From the NCBI GenBank assembly GCA_050180705.1, contig JBFXDX010000008.1, forward strand, positions 124,001-188,000: 64,000 nt of DNA. The letters are read 5' to 3'. The notes beneath the pieces are model-generated. The model had not been told where the DNA came from. It saw only the letters and a program-made list of their open reading frames with translations, and searched no databases. Shown piece after piece: positions 54,131-63,473 of this stretch. How positions within the stretch are numbered: position 1 is the stretch's first letter; each line of letters starts with the position of its first letter. Source of the stretch: SB25 sp050180705 (GTDB lineage Bacteria; Bacteroidota; Bacteroidia; Bacteroidales; Tenuifilaceae). The translations under genes were made by a program, and so were the position numbers.

Positions 54131-56053
54131 TTAAAGAATTTTAACTTCTGTTCTTCTATTCTGTGCTCTACCTTCTGGTGTAGAGTTTGTTGAAATAGGT
54201 TTAGTTTCGCCATATCCAGCCCATTTTACTCTATCGCGTTCTATTTGTTTCGAGAGTAAATAATCTGCTACCGATTTTGCCCTTTGTTCAGAAAGTTTTT
54301 GGTTGTATTCGTCTGTACCCTGATTGTCGGTATGGCCACCAACTTCAATCTTAATGGATGGATTTTGTTTTAAAACGACAACGAGTTTATCTAACTCTAC
54401 CGTAGATTCTGGTTTGAGTTCGTATGAATCCAATTCAAAAAATATATTTCGGAGCACCAAAATTTCGTCCTTTACAATTGGGTTAAGCAGAATCTCTAGG
54501 TAGAATGGTTTGTCGAACGAAAAAATTCCTTTCAGATCGAAATGTTCCGAGTGGAAAAGGTATCCAGGAGCCGATGCAAATAAGCCGTATTGCTTATTGG
54601 TAGGAAGGCAAACTAGAAATTTTCCATCTGTAGGAGTGGTCGAATTCATTACTTCTTTTTTCGAAGATAAGTCGACCAGAGATATTTGTGCCTCCAGCGT
54701 ACGCAATGTTTTACTGTCTTTAATAACACCAGTGACGTACGATGTTGGTATTGGCTGAATTTCGGGATAGAGATTGAAGGTGAAGATATCGCGACCATGC
54801 TCCGGGACTATATCCGTGGAATAGTACGCAACCGTTCCTTTTGCATTGACAATAAGCCCTTCTTCACTTTTATAGGTATTGATTGGGTAGCCAAAATTAG
54901 TTGGTTTGCCCCATTTTCCGTTTTCATTCAATCTCGAAATATAAATATCCATGCTACCCATTCCGAGATGACCGCTAGAGGAGAAGTACAGCGTTTGATT
55001 ATCGAAGTGTATGAATGGCGATTGCTCGTCGCCATCTGTGTTTATTGGTTCTCCAATGTTAACCGCATTTCCCCACGTTCCATCAATGTTTTTTTCCGAT
55101 TTCCAGATGTCGAAACCGCCCAAGCCACCCGGTCTATTACTCACAAAGTAAAGAGTTCTACCATCGGGTGATATGGATGGCTGTTTTTCGGAGTATCTAC
55201 TCGAATTAATCTGTGGAGGAAGTTTAACTGGTGCAGACCAAGTGCCATTGCTATTTTTTACTGATGTGTAAAGATTACAGACACCACTGCAAATGGTATA
55301 GTACATTGTTTTTCCGTCGGCAGAAAGGCCCTGTGCACCTTCGTTTATATCTGTGTTGAGCGGTTCACCAATAGGAATTCCTTTGCTCCAGTTACCCTCA
55401 TCGTTTTTGTTGCTTACGTAAAAATCTTCTTGCCACTTAGTGTTTTTTATCCCAACATTAACCGATTTTGGAAGTTTAACCGTGTACACTAATGTTTTTT
55501 CATCGACCGAAAGGCTTGGCCAATACTCATCGAGATCGGTGTTTATATCATTTCCAAGATTAATTGGATTATACGGAACAGGGTTCGCAATGGCATTTAG
55601 AGCAAATTTACATCTATCGATAGCATCATGAGCTGATTTCTCAATGCTTTTCGATTTGTCATTTAATGTTAAGTAGTACTCAAAATTATCCAATGCCTTT
55701 TGGTATTCTCCAATTTGTAGCTGTAATTTTCCTAGTGTAAAGTAGGCTTTAGGGAAAAACTCAGGGTCGATAGATATTGCTTTTTCTATAGATTCAATGG
55801 CATCGGGAATGTTTCCCATCATATAAAAGGTTTGAGAAAGTACCAGATGGGCTTCAATAAATTTAGGCTCAATACTAATACTCTCCCTTAGCAATCGCTG
55901 GGCTGTAATATAATCGTACCTATCGTACGATTGTAATGCATTGTTGTATTTCTCAATGGCGCGACGATTATTTACGCTTAACTTTTTCGGAGTTTGAGCT
56001 ATGCTGAAAAAAGGAAGCATAGCAATTATTACGTAAATAATCAGTTGTTTCAT
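54131..56053 (-). CDS. PorE-like TPR/beta-propeller/OmpA protein
   Basis: Exported protein, 640 residues. Signal peptide at 1-19 (MLPFFSIAQ). Domains in order: TPR repeats (about 25-140), a PD40/WD40-like beta-propeller (about 165-420, with DEYWPSLSVDEKTLVYT and PSISPDGRTLYFVSNRPGG), a carboxypeptidase-regulatory-like beta domain (about 435-510), and a C-terminal OmpA peptidoglycan-binding domain (GGHTDNQGTDEYNQ, NRRTEV). This is the layout of PorE of the type IX secretion system, though Bacteroidota have several such paralogues. It is last in an operon with queE, 5 bases apart. Confidence 0.9.
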   Translation of the reverse strand: MKQLIIYVIIAMLPFFSIAQTPKKLSVNNRRAIEKYNNALQSYDRYDYITAQRLLRESISIEPKFIEAHLVLSQTFYMMGNIPDAIESIEKAISIDPEFFPKAYFTLGKLQLQIGEYQKALDNFEYYLTLNDKSKSIEKSAHDAIDRCKFALNAIANPVPYNPINLGNDINTDLDEYWPSLSVDEKTLVYTVKLPKSVNVGIKNTKWQEDFYVSNKNDEGNWSKGIPIGEPLNTDINEGAQGLSADGKTMYYTICSGVCNLYTSVKNSNGTWSAPVKLPPQINSSRYSEKQPSISPDGRTLYFVSNRPGGLGGFDIWKSEKNIDGTWGNAVNIGEPINTDGDEQSPFIHFDNQTLYFSSSGHLGMGSMDIYISRLNENGKWGKPTNFGYPINTYKSEEGLIVNAKGTVAYYSTDIVPEHGRDIFTFNLYPEIQPIPTSYVTGVIKDSKTLRTLEAQISLVDLSSKKEVMNSTTPTDGKFLVCLPTNKQYGLFASAPGYLFHSEHFDLKGIFSFDKPFYLEILLNPIVKDEILVLRNIFFELDSYELKPESTVELDKLVVVLKQNPSIKIEVGGHTDNQGTDEYNQKLSEQRAKSVADYLLSKQIERDRVKWAGYGETKPISTNSTPEGRAQNRRTEVKIL

Positions 56054-56058
56054 GGCAG

Positions 56059-56694
56059 TTAGGGTATATGCATAAATTTATGGGCTTGTAAAGATATGCG
56101 CCACTTTGGGTTTTGCATGATATAATCGACAATTTCGGGAACTATTTTTTCGTAAACGCTCCATTCGGGTTGAAGAAAGAGCATGCAGCTCGATTTTACG
56201 AGTTTTGCGTTTTCTTCGGCCCAAGCAAAATCGGATGGATTTGTTATAATAACTTTTAGTTCATCGGCCTTCATGTGAATTGAATCGATGGGAGGTTGCT
56301 GCCGTTTTGGCGATAAACAAATCCAGTCCCATTGTCCCGAAAGCGGATATGCTCCCGAGGTTTCAATAAAAGTTTGAATTCCTTTATTTTTAAGTTCAGC
56401 ACACAAATAATCTAATGGATATAAACTTGGCTCCCCACCAGTTACAACAACTGCTTTTGCTGGATACGATGCAGCATGGGCTACAATATCATCAACTTTT
56501 ACTGGTGGAAAACTTTCTGGATTCCACGATAAACGGGAATCGCACCACGAGCAGCCCACATCACAACCTCCAATCCGGATGAAGTATGCCGCTCTACCTG
56601 TTTGAAAACCTTCGCCTTGTAATGTATAGAACTCCTCAACAAGAGGTAATACTTTGCCAGAATCGAATTGCTTTACTGTTTCTGAAAAATTCAT
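56059..56694 (-). CDS. queE: 7-carboxy-7-deazaguanine synthase
   Basis: Radical SAM enzyme of queuosine/preQ0 synthesis, 211 residues. The cluster-binding Cys are C44, C48 and C51 in GGCDVGCSWC; VVTGGEPSLYPL is the SAM-binding GGE motif. It makes the 7-deazapurine ring from carboxy-tetrahydropterin. It starts two bases after the nucleotidase stop and belongs to the same transcript. Confidence 0.96.
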   Translation of the reverse strand: MNFSETVKQFDSGKVLPLVEEFYTLQGEGFQTGRAAYFIRIGGCDVGCSWCDSRLSWNPESFPPVKVDDIVAHAASYPAKAVVVTGGEPSLYPLDYLCAELKNKGIQTFIETSGAYPLSGQWDWICLSPKRQQPPIDSIHMKADELKVIITNPSDFAWAEENAKLVKSSCMLFLQPEWSVYEKIVPEIVDYIMQNPKWRISLQAHKFMHIP

Positions 56695-56696
56695 TT

Positions 56697-58481
56697 TTAT
56701 TCGTTATTCGATGAGCTAAATAGAAGTTTTTGATCATGTTCAGCTGCTTGCTTTACCCAATCTTCGGGAATAATCTTCCAGCAATTGTAGCTCGATGGAG
56801 TTATAACGTGTTTTTGCTCAATATAGTTCATTATGTAGTATCGTAAATCCTTCTCTGTTGAGGATATTATTCGGTTAGGCAATTCCTCGGATGGAATATT
56901 GCTGCCTTTGGTTAAATGGCCTCCGCCACCGTTTCCTCGGTATGAGTTTACGGCAACTTTGTAGGTTTTATCCTCAACAAATGGTGATCCATCGGCCATT
57001 GAAATAATGGTTACTTTATCGCCATCGGGTTTGGAAACATCAATGGTATATATTATTCCAGCGGCGGAGTCAAAATTATAGAAGTTTGCAAAAAGTTGAA
57101 CTTTCCCATGTTTGTCGGTTACAATACTTCCGTCGGCGTTTGTCTTGAACTTGATAAGATGATCGTCGGCACTATTCATAGTGTTAAACCAAACCGATGT
57201 AGCATGCTCCAGAAAACCATCAATTTCTTTACCGGTTAATGATATGGTGTATAGAAAATTCTCGAAACGATAAAGTTTAAACATATCGCTAACCGTAACA
57301 GTTCCTTCTTTAATTGTTGAAACAAACGATAAAGGAGCAGCAAAAGAAACATCGGCTTTGCTTAGTTCTAATTGTGCTGCATGAATAAAGTCCATGAATG
57401 CAGTTGGTCCAAAGTACGCCCCGCTGCTTGTTATAGTTTGAGTAAATGTACCAATTGGGCGATTAACAAACTCTTCTACCTTTTTGTAGTCCGAGGCAAA
57501 CTTTGCCATAAATTCCTCATCGGGTTTGTATTCTTTTGTATCGATAAGTTGCCCATCAATTGTTTTACTTTCAATATTACCGTTTTTATCTAGTTTTATA
57601 TTGATAGTTGCCTGCGATATTAATCTGGCCGAAGATGTTGGATCCATTATAAGTACAGAATCGCCGTCAATATTGGCCACTTTTTTGCAGAATCGATCAT
57701 GATCGTGACCAATTAAGATTACATCAAACCCAGGTACTTGCTGTGCTACAAGTAACGATGCATTTTCGTTGCTAGGTTCATCTGCCGAAACTCCACCGTA
57801 GGTGGCATCGTGTCCTGAGTGAAATAAACCTACAACAATACTTGGCTTTTCGGTGGTTTGGATTTGTTTCATCCAGTATTTGGCCGAAATAATCATATCT
57901 TCGAAATGCATATCGGGCCAAAGAATTTTAGGCAACCAGTGAGGGATGCCGGGTGTTGTAAGTCCTAGAATGGCAACCTTAACGTCACCTTTAGTTATAA
58001 TGGTATAGGGTTTAAAGGCAGGCTTGCCGGTTTGGGTGTTTATTGCATTGGCGGCTAACCATGGAAATTTAAACCTCTTTTCGACTTCGCGGTATACTTT
58101 TGGTCCCGTTTCTATATCATGATTTCCTACTGATGCTGCATCGTAGTTCATAAAGTTAAAGACTCTAGAAACGATGTTAGGATTTAAACTATCGATAAAG
58201 TTTGAATAATACACAGGTGGTTGTCCCTGTAGAATGTCCCCATTATCTAAGAGAATTACCTGTTGATTAGAGTTATTCCGTTCTTGCCTAATGTATGTAT
58301 ATGCATTGGCCAGACTAGTTTCCATGGGCTTATTCCGTATAAAATCATATGGAAATATGGCTCCGTGTACATCGCTAGTTTCCAATATTTTGATGGTAAT
58401 ATTCTTTTGGGAGTATACCGATACTGCTAGTAGAACACAAATTAATTGTATGCCAATAATTCTAAAGATTGTCGATTTCAT
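56697..58481 (-). CDS. Secreted 5'-nucleotidase/metallophosphoesterase
   Basis: UshA-like two-domain enzyme, 594 residues. Signal peptide MKSTIFRIIGIQLICVLLAVSVYSQ fixes the start at 58481. The metallophosphoesterase domain has ETSDVHG, DNGDILQG, VGNHDIETG and IGHDHDRF; the C-terminal nucleotide-binding domain has NSYRGNGGGGHLTKGS. It should release nucleosides and phosphate from 5'- or 2',3'-cyclic nucleotides in the periplasm. First gene of an operon with queE and the PorE-like gene. Confidence 0.95.
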   Translation of the reverse strand: MKSTIFRIIGIQLICVLLAVSVYSQKNITIKILETSDVHGAIFPYDFIRNKPMETSLANAYTYIRQERNNSNQQVILLDNGDILQGQPPVYYSNFIDSLNPNIVSRVFNFMNYDAASVGNHDIETGPKVYREVEKRFKFPWLAANAINTQTGKPAFKPYTIITKGDVKVAILGLTTPGIPHWLPKILWPDMHFEDMIISAKYWMKQIQTTEKPSIVVGLFHSGHDATYGGVSADEPSNENASLLVAQQVPGFDVILIGHDHDRFCKKVANIDGDSVLIMDPTSSARLISQATINIKLDKNGNIESKTIDGQLIDTKEYKPDEEFMAKFASDYKKVEEFVNRPIGTFTQTITSSGAYFGPTAFMDFIHAAQLELSKADVSFAAPLSFVSTIKEGTVTVSDMFKLYRFENFLYTISLTGKEIDGFLEHATSVWFNTMNSADDHLIKFKTNADGSIVTDKHGKVQLFANFYNFDSAAGIIYTIDVSKPDGDKVTIISMADGSPFVEDKTYKVAVNSYRGNGGGGHLTKGSNIPSEELPNRIISSTEKDLRYYIMNYIEQKHVITPSSYNCWKIIPEDWVKQAAEHDQKLLFSSSNNE

Positions 58482-58510
58482 ATGCAACTTTTTTCTTTTA
58501 ATGTGCATTG

Positions 58511-58518
58511 CAAAGTTA
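58511..58518 (-). promoter_or_regulatory. Candidate -7 element for the nucleotidase operon
   Basis: Minus-strand TAACTTTG followed by C is a very common form of the Bacteroidota -7 element, 29 bases before the chosen start. It also supports that start over the longer frame, whose first codons would lie upstream of transcription. No clear -33 box. Confidence 0.5.
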
Positions 58519-58592
58519 GGGTTAAATTGTAAAATATTGCATAATGAGTTTTTGTTTAGAATAAAATACAATGTTATGATTTATTAATAGAA

Positions 58593-58624
58593 AAAAGGTG
58601 CCTCAAATTAATGAGACACCTTTT
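58593..58624 (-). terminator. Terminator of the methylmalonyl-CoA decarboxylase operon
   Basis: Hairpin with stem AAAAGGTG-CTCA / TGAG-CACCTTTT and one internal mismatch, followed on the minus strand by a T-run. It lies 22 bases after the OadB/MmdB stop. Confidence 0.8.
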
Positions 58625-58646
58625 GATATTGAAATAAAACAAGTTA

Positions 58647-59807
58647 TTACGACAAGAAACTTAGTAGAATACCGGCTGCTACCGCACTCCCAATAACACC
58701 AGCAACATTTGGTCCCATGGCATGCATTAGTAGATAATTGGATTTATCGTATTCCAATCCAACAATCTGAGAAACTCTAGCACTGTCGGGAACTGCAGAA
58801 ACTCCAGCATTACCGATAAGCGGATTAATTTTACTACCTTCCTTAAGAAATAGATTCAAGAACTTAACAAATAAAACGCCACCAGTAGTTGCAATTACAA
58901 ACGATGTAGCACCTAGTATAAAAATGAATATAGATTTAGGAGTTAGGAATGTTGTTGCTTGAGTTGAAGCACCAACCGTTAAACCAATAAGTATTGTAAC
59001 AATATCGATTAGAGGACCTTTGGCTGTATCGGCCAAACGCTTTGTAACGGTACTTTCTTTAAGCAGGTTTCCAAAGAATAGCATTCCTAATAGTGGTAAA
59101 CCCGAAGGAACAATGAATGTAGTAAGAAGTAAACCTACAATGGGGAATAGTATTTTTTCCAGTTTAGTAACCTGACGTGGAGGTTTCATCTTTATAACTC
59201 GCTCCTTTTTGGTTGTTAGTAGTCTCATTATAGGAGGCTGAATTACAGGAACAAGTGCCATGTAGGAGTATGCCGAAATTGCAATGGCTCCCATTAAATC
59301 TGGTGCTAGTCGTGAAGAGAGGAAGATTGCAGTAGGACCATCGGCACCACCAATAATTCCAATTGCACCAGCTTCTTCTGGTGTAAATCCAAAGAATAGT
59401 GCAGCAATGTATGCTCCAAAGATACCTAATTGGGCAGCAGCACCGATTAGCATCAATTTGGGATTGGATATTAGGGCACTAAAGTCTGTCATTGCTCCAA
59501 TTCCCAAGAAAATTAGAGGTGGATACAATCCCTTTAGTACACCGAAATACAGATAGTTTAAAACACTTCCATTTTCGTATACTCCAATTTGAAAACCTGG
59601 CATAAAGGGAATATTACCGACAATGATTCCAAATCCAATTGGCACAAGAAGCATAGGCTCATACTCCTTTGCTATAGCCAGATAGATAAAAATCAATCCA
59701 ATAATTATCATAATGCCGTGACCAAGTGTAAAATTGGCAAATCCGGTATATGAAATGAACTGACTTAAATTATCCGTTAGAAATGAGAAAAATCCTGTTT
59801 GCTCCAT
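58647..59807 (-). CDS. Na+-pumping decarboxylase beta subunit (OadB/MmdB)
   Basis: Integral membrane subunit, 386 residues, that removes CO2 from carboxybiotin and pumps Na+ outward. GGADGPTAIFLSSRLAPDLM is the conserved ion-site loop with its Asp, and NPLIGNAGVSAVPDSARVSQ the second signature. About ten hydrophobic segments. It is the last gene of a five-gene operon and starts two bases after the biotin-carrier gene. Confidence 0.96.
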   Translation of the reverse strand: MEQTGFFSFLTDNLSQFISYTGFANFTLGHGIMIIIGLIFIYLAIAKEYEPMLLVPIGFGIIVGNIPFMPGFQIGVYENGSVLNYLYFGVLKGLYPPLIFLGIGAMTDFSALISNPKLMLIGAAAQLGIFGAYIAALFFGFTPEEAGAIGIIGGADGPTAIFLSSRLAPDLMGAIAISAYSYMALVPVIQPPIMRLLTTKKERVIKMKPPRQVTKLEKILFPIVGLLLTTFIVPSGLPLLGMLFFGNLLKESTVTKRLADTAKGPLIDIVTILIGLTVGASTQATTFLTPKSIFIFILGATSFVIATTGGVLFVKFLNLFLKEGSKINPLIGNAGVSAVPDSARVSQIVGLEYDKSNYLLMHAMGPNVAGVIGSAVAAGILLSFLS

Positions 59808-59809
59808 GG

Positions 59810-60247
59810 TTATCCAATTATTATAAGTACGTCACCTTCTAATACGGAGTCGCCTTTGCGAACTTTAACATCAATAACTTTTCCTTCTTTATCGGAATCG
59901 ATGTTGTTTTCCATTTTCATTGCTTCTAGAACAATTAAACGTTGTCCTACCTTTATTGTATCACCTGGTTTAATATGTACATCGAGAATAACACCTGGTA
60001 GCGGCGATTTTATTGATCCCGAAGTGGCTGTGCCAGGGCTTGCTGTTTTTGCTACTGAAGGGTGAGCGTCAGTTGCAGGAACAACATCAGGACGAACAAG
60101 ACGAGGAGTTTTTGTTTGTTTTAACTCTTTATCTACTTCCACTTTATAAGGAGTTCCGTTTACTTCAACGTCGGCAATGTTTCCTTCTACATTTGCAATG
60201 TGAACATTGTACTCATTGCCATTTATTTTGAACTTAAAATCTTTCAT
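59810..60247 (-). CDS. Biotin carboxyl carrier subunit (MmdC-like)
   Basis: Protein of 145 residues. The C-terminal biotinyl domain has the attachment lysine K111 in VLEAMKMENN and the hammerhead sequence IKSPLPGVILDV; a linker rich in Ala, Pro, Ser and Thr (residues about 45-80) gives it reach. It shuttles the carboxyl group from the carboxyltransferase to the membrane subunit. Confidence 0.95.
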   Translation of the reverse strand: MKDFKFKINGNEYNVHIANVEGNIADVEVNGTPYKVEVDKELKQTKTPRLVRPDVVPATDAHPSVAKTASPGTATSGSIKSPLPGVILDVHIKPGDTIKVGQRLIVLEAMKMENNIDSDKEGKVIDVKVRKGDSVLEGDVLIIIG

Positions 60248-60294
60248 TCGAGTAGTGTTTATTTTTTTCCGTCAACTTAATAATTAATCAACAG

Positions 60295-61206
60295 TTACTT
60301 TTTGATTTGATGTGGAATTATTCTGCTAGGCAATTGGCGTAACCCATAGATTTTAGAACTCCATGGAGAATACATTCTCGATACCCTTTGGATAGTAATA
60401 ATTGCAGATTCCTGATCGTGCTTCTCTGTTTCGTAGAGGTATAGCGCAGTTGAAATTGCAGCAAATACTTCGCCTGAGATTTCTTCCTCGTGAACAACTT
60501 CCTCACCAGCTTCTTGAGCCTTCCGTTGTTTGCGCTGTACTGCTTTTTGATTCGATTTTCCGATGGTTCTGAAAATTCGGTATAAGATTAGAAGTGCACA
60601 AAACACAACTAACATAGCAGTAATAGCCATAACCACACCAAAAGGATCAACATTTCTGAATTTTTCGCCTGCTGATATTTTTACTGTAAATACATCATTA
60701 GTGGAGCCTGGCGTTGTAATTTGGCTTACAGCCCAACTATCAGAACCGTCAGGCATTCTGCAATATGTCTGATTTGCTGCTAACGCAGGAACAGTAATAC
60801 TGTCGATAACGGTTTTACCGTCTGGTGCTACAAGTGCAATGAACCGTTTGGCACTATCAAGTGTAAAATTTAAGTGTATGGCTCCGTGCTGAGTAATTCC
60901 ATCGGCAAAAAACACTAAGAATTGTCGTAGTGGAATTACAGTTATAGGATCGCCCGAAGGAATTTGGTACTTCTTCGGGTTATTCAGATCATCGGTGAAA
61001 TAGCAGTTGGCAATGTTTACTTTGTTATAGCCTAAATTCATTACCTCTACCCAAGCACCTCTGTTGCCAAAGTTGTCGATGTAATTCGAACTATTAACAA
61101 GCATAACCTCATTAATACGAAGATCGCTAACAGTTTGTGCGTTTGTTGATAGAGTTGATATGGCTAGCGCTATAAAAGTAAAGCCTTTTAAATATCTTTT
61201 CATCAT
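60295..61206 (-). CDS. OadG-type subunit with N-terminal lamin-tail-like domain
   Basis: Protein of 303 residues in the place where a small OadG/MmdD subunit is expected. Signal peptide at 1-23 (ends STNAQ); residues about 25-165 resemble a lamin-tail beta domain (RINEVMLVNSSNYIDNFGNRGAWVEVMN); a membrane helix follows (FGVVMAITAMLVVFCALLILY), then a basic/acidic cytoplasmic tail with VHEEEISGEVFAAISTALYLY. The helix plus tail match OadG. Normal OadG is under 100 residues, so the periplasmic domain is an addition. Start at 61206 or 61203. Confidence 0.8.
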   Translation of the reverse strand: MMKRYLKGFTFIALAISTLSTNAQTVSDLRINEVMLVNSSNYIDNFGNRGAWVEVMNLGYNKVNIANCYFTDDLNNPKKYQIPSGDPITVIPLRQFLVFFADGITQHGAIHLNFTLDSAKRFIALVAPDGKTVIDSITVPALAANQTYCRMPDGSDSWAVSQITTPGSTNDVFTVKISAGEKFRNVDPFGVVMAITAMLVVFCALLILYRIFRTIGKSNQKAVQRKQRKAQEAGEEVVHEEEISGEVFAAISTALYLYETEKHDQESAIITIQRVSRMYSPWSSKIYGLRQLPSRIIPHQIKK

Positions 61207-61222
61207 TATAAAGGTTTCTGTA

Positions 61223-62785
61223 TTATAATGGTAAGTTTGAGTGTTTTTTAGGAGGATTAACATCCTTCTTGGTTGCTAGCGACTGAAGTGCACGGATAAT
61301 ACGGAAACGTGTATTACGTGGTTCTATTACATCATCGATATACCCAAATTTGGCTGCAACGTATGGATTAGCAAATTTCTCCTTGTATTCTTGTTCCTTG
61401 CGGAAAAGGAATTCAACTTTTGCTTTTTCATCCTCAATACTGTCGAGTTCGCGACTTAGCAATACTTCGATAGCACCTTTAGGACCCATAACTGCAATTT
61501 CGGCACTTGGCCAAGCGTAATTAATATCACCACGTAGATGTTTCGAACTCATCACGTCGTATGCTCCACCGTAAGCTTTACGAAGTACAATGGTTACCTT
61601 TGGTACAGTTGCCTCGCCGTATGCAAAAAGTAGTTTTGCTCCGTGAATAATAATACCATTATATTCTTGACCAGTTCCGGGTAGGAATCCTGGTACATCA
61701 ACTAAAGTAACAATTGGAATATTGAAAGCATCGCAGAAACGAACAAAACGAGCCGCTTTGCGTGATGCATTGTTATCGAGTACACCAGCTAAATACTTTG
61801 GCTGATTTGCAACAATACCAACCGATTGTCCATTGAAACGGGCAAAACAGGTAACAATGTTTGCTGCGTAATCGCGTTGAACTTCTAAGTATTCGCCATT
61901 ATCAACAATTGCGCCGATAACATCTTTTATATCGTAAGGTTTATTTGCGTTGTCGGGAATAATTTCATTAAGCGCATCTTCAAGCCTGTCGATTGGATCG
62001 TTGGTTGGAATAATTGGTGTTTCTTCAAGGTTATTTTGGGGTAGATAGCTTAGAAGTTTACGAATAAGCATGATACCCTCTTCTTCTGATTCTGAAACAA
62101 AGTGAGCAACACCCGATTTCGAGGAGTGAACACCTGCACCGCCAAGTTCCTCGGAGGTAACGGTTTCGCCGGTTACTGTTTTAACAACCTTTGGTCCAGT
62201 TACGAACATGTAGCTGGTATTGCGCGACATAATGATAAAGTCGGTTAGGGCAGGGGAGTAAACTGCACCTCCAGCGCAAGGTCCAAAAATTGCAGAGATT
62301 TGTGGTATTACACCCGATGCAAGAATATTACGCTCAAAAATTTCGGCATAACCACCTAAGCTCTTAACACCTTCCTGAATACGAGCTCCACCACTATCGT
62401 TAATACCAATAACAGGAGCGCCAACCTTCATGGCCATATCCATAATCTTGCAGATTTTAGCTGCAAACATTTCGGATAACGAACCTCCAAACACAGTAAA
62501 ATCTTGTGAAAAAACGTAAACCAAACGTCCATCAATTGTACCGTAGCCTGTCACTACACCGTCTGATAGATAGGTTTCTTTCTCTAGTCCAAAATCGATA
62601 CAACGGTGCGATACAAACATATCGAACTCCTCGAAACTACCTTCATCAAGAAGCATCTCGATACGCTCGCGAGCAGTGAATTTACCTTTCTTGTGCTGAG
62701 ATTCTATTCGTTTCTCACCGCCTCCCAGTTTGGCTTTTTCACGTAATTCTATTAATTCCTTAATTTTTTGTTCTTGAGTGCTCAT
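61223..62785 (-). CDS. mmdA: Methylmalonyl-CoA decarboxylase/acyl-CoA carboxyltransferase alpha subunit
   Basis: Carboxyltransferase, 520 residues. Crotonase-fold halves with GGSLSEMFAAKICKIMDMA, DSGGARIQEGV, FGPCAGGAVYSPAL and PGFLPGTGQEYNGII. In this operon it transfers CO2 from methylmalonyl-CoA to biotin, giving propionyl-CoA. Start at 62785 (MSTQEQKIKELIEL); the longer frame would overlap the epimerase gene. Propionyl-CoA carboxylase working in reverse is the same protein family, but the Na+-pump genes favour decarboxylation. Confidence 0.95.
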   Translation of the reverse strand: MSTQEQKIKELIELREKAKLGGGEKRIESQHKKGKFTARERIEMLLDEGSFEEFDMFVSHRCIDFGLEKETYLSDGVVTGYGTIDGRLVYVFSQDFTVFGGSLSEMFAAKICKIMDMAMKVGAPVIGINDSGGARIQEGVKSLGGYAEIFERNILASGVIPQISAIFGPCAGGAVYSPALTDFIIMSRNTSYMFVTGPKVVKTVTGETVTSEELGGAGVHSSKSGVAHFVSESEEEGIMLIRKLLSYLPQNNLEETPIIPTNDPIDRLEDALNEIIPDNANKPYDIKDVIGAIVDNGEYLEVQRDYAANIVTCFARFNGQSVGIVANQPKYLAGVLDNNASRKAARFVRFCDAFNIPIVTLVDVPGFLPGTGQEYNGIIIHGAKLLFAYGEATVPKVTIVLRKAYGGAYDVMSSKHLRGDINYAWPSAEIAVMGPKGAIEVLLSRELDSIEDEKAKVEFLFRKEQEYKEKFANPYVAAKFGYIDDVIEPRNTRFRIIRALQSLATKKDVNPPKKHSNLPL

Positions 62786-62810
62786 TTTTATTTGTGTTTG
62801 GGTATAGAAA

Positions 62811-63221
62811 CTATTTATTTTTATCCTCGCAAAGCTCAGTAAGTACACCAATGGTTGATTTTGGGTGAAGGAAAGCAATGTCTAAACCTTCAGCACCTTT
62901 ACGTGGTGTTTTATCGATAAGAGCAACACCTTTCTCCTCTACAGCCTTGAGTTGGTTCTCAATATCTTTCACTGCAAATGCAATGTGGTGAATACCTTCT
63001 CCTTTTTTCTCGATAAACTTGCCAATCGGACCTTCGGGATCGGTTGACTCAAGTAATTCAATTTTAGTTTGTCCAACCATAAAGAAAGCAGTCTTTACTT
63101 TTTGATCCTTAACTTCCTCAATGTTGTAGCATTTCAAACCTAAAACGTTTTCGTAAAAAGGAATGGCATCTTGTAAATTTTTCACTGCAATGCCGATGTG
63201 TTCAATATGTGTGATGCTCAT
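62811..63221 (-). CDS. mce: Methylmalonyl-CoA epimerase
   Basis: Vicinal-oxygen-chelate fold protein, 136 residues, interconverting (R)- and (S)-methylmalonyl-CoA. HIEHIGIAVKNLQDA and GIHHIAFAVKDIE supply the metal histidines, and VLTELCE the acid. First gene of the decarboxylase operon; together they form the end of the succinate-to-propionate route. Confidence 0.97.
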   Translation of the reverse strand: MSITHIEHIGIAVKNLQDAIPFYENVLGLKCYNIEEVKDQKVKTAFFMVGQTKIELLESTDPEGPIGKFIEKKGEGIHHIAFAVKDIENQLKAVEEKGVALIDKTPRKGAEGLDIAFLHPKSTIGVLTELCEDKNK

Positions 63222-63258
63222 AATTTATAGTAGTTTAAGTTGTTATTATCTTTTGCAG

Positions 63259-63266
63259 CAAAGTTA
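63259..63266 (-). promoter_or_regulatory. Candidate -7 element of the mce-mmdA operon
   Basis: Minus-strand TAACTTTGC fits TAnnTTTG, 37 bases before the mce start. The -33 box is not convincing. The rest of the gap 63222-63473 shows nothing else I can name. Confidence 0.5.
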
Positions 63267-63473
63267 ACGTCTCTTGCTTAGTTTACACAGGAAAAAAATC
63301 ATGCTTTTACTTGTTGTTCAACACTGCTAAACAACATGTTTTATGAATTATTCTAAAAAGATGTTTATCAAATAAAAAACATAAGTTACCAAACCTTTTG
63401 CAGAATTTCAACATAGCACTTTTGACATAAATGGTTCATGTAACTTTGTCCTATAATATTATAGTTATACTTG

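Noticed and set aside
54686..55171. 161-residue open frame on the + strand
   Set aside because: Antisense to the beta-propeller part of the PorE-like gene; composition looks like a reverse-frame artefact.
61223..62878. Longer MmdA starting at 62878
   Set aside because: The extension overlaps mce and does not resemble carboxyltransferase N-termini; MSTQEQKIKELIEL at 62785 does.
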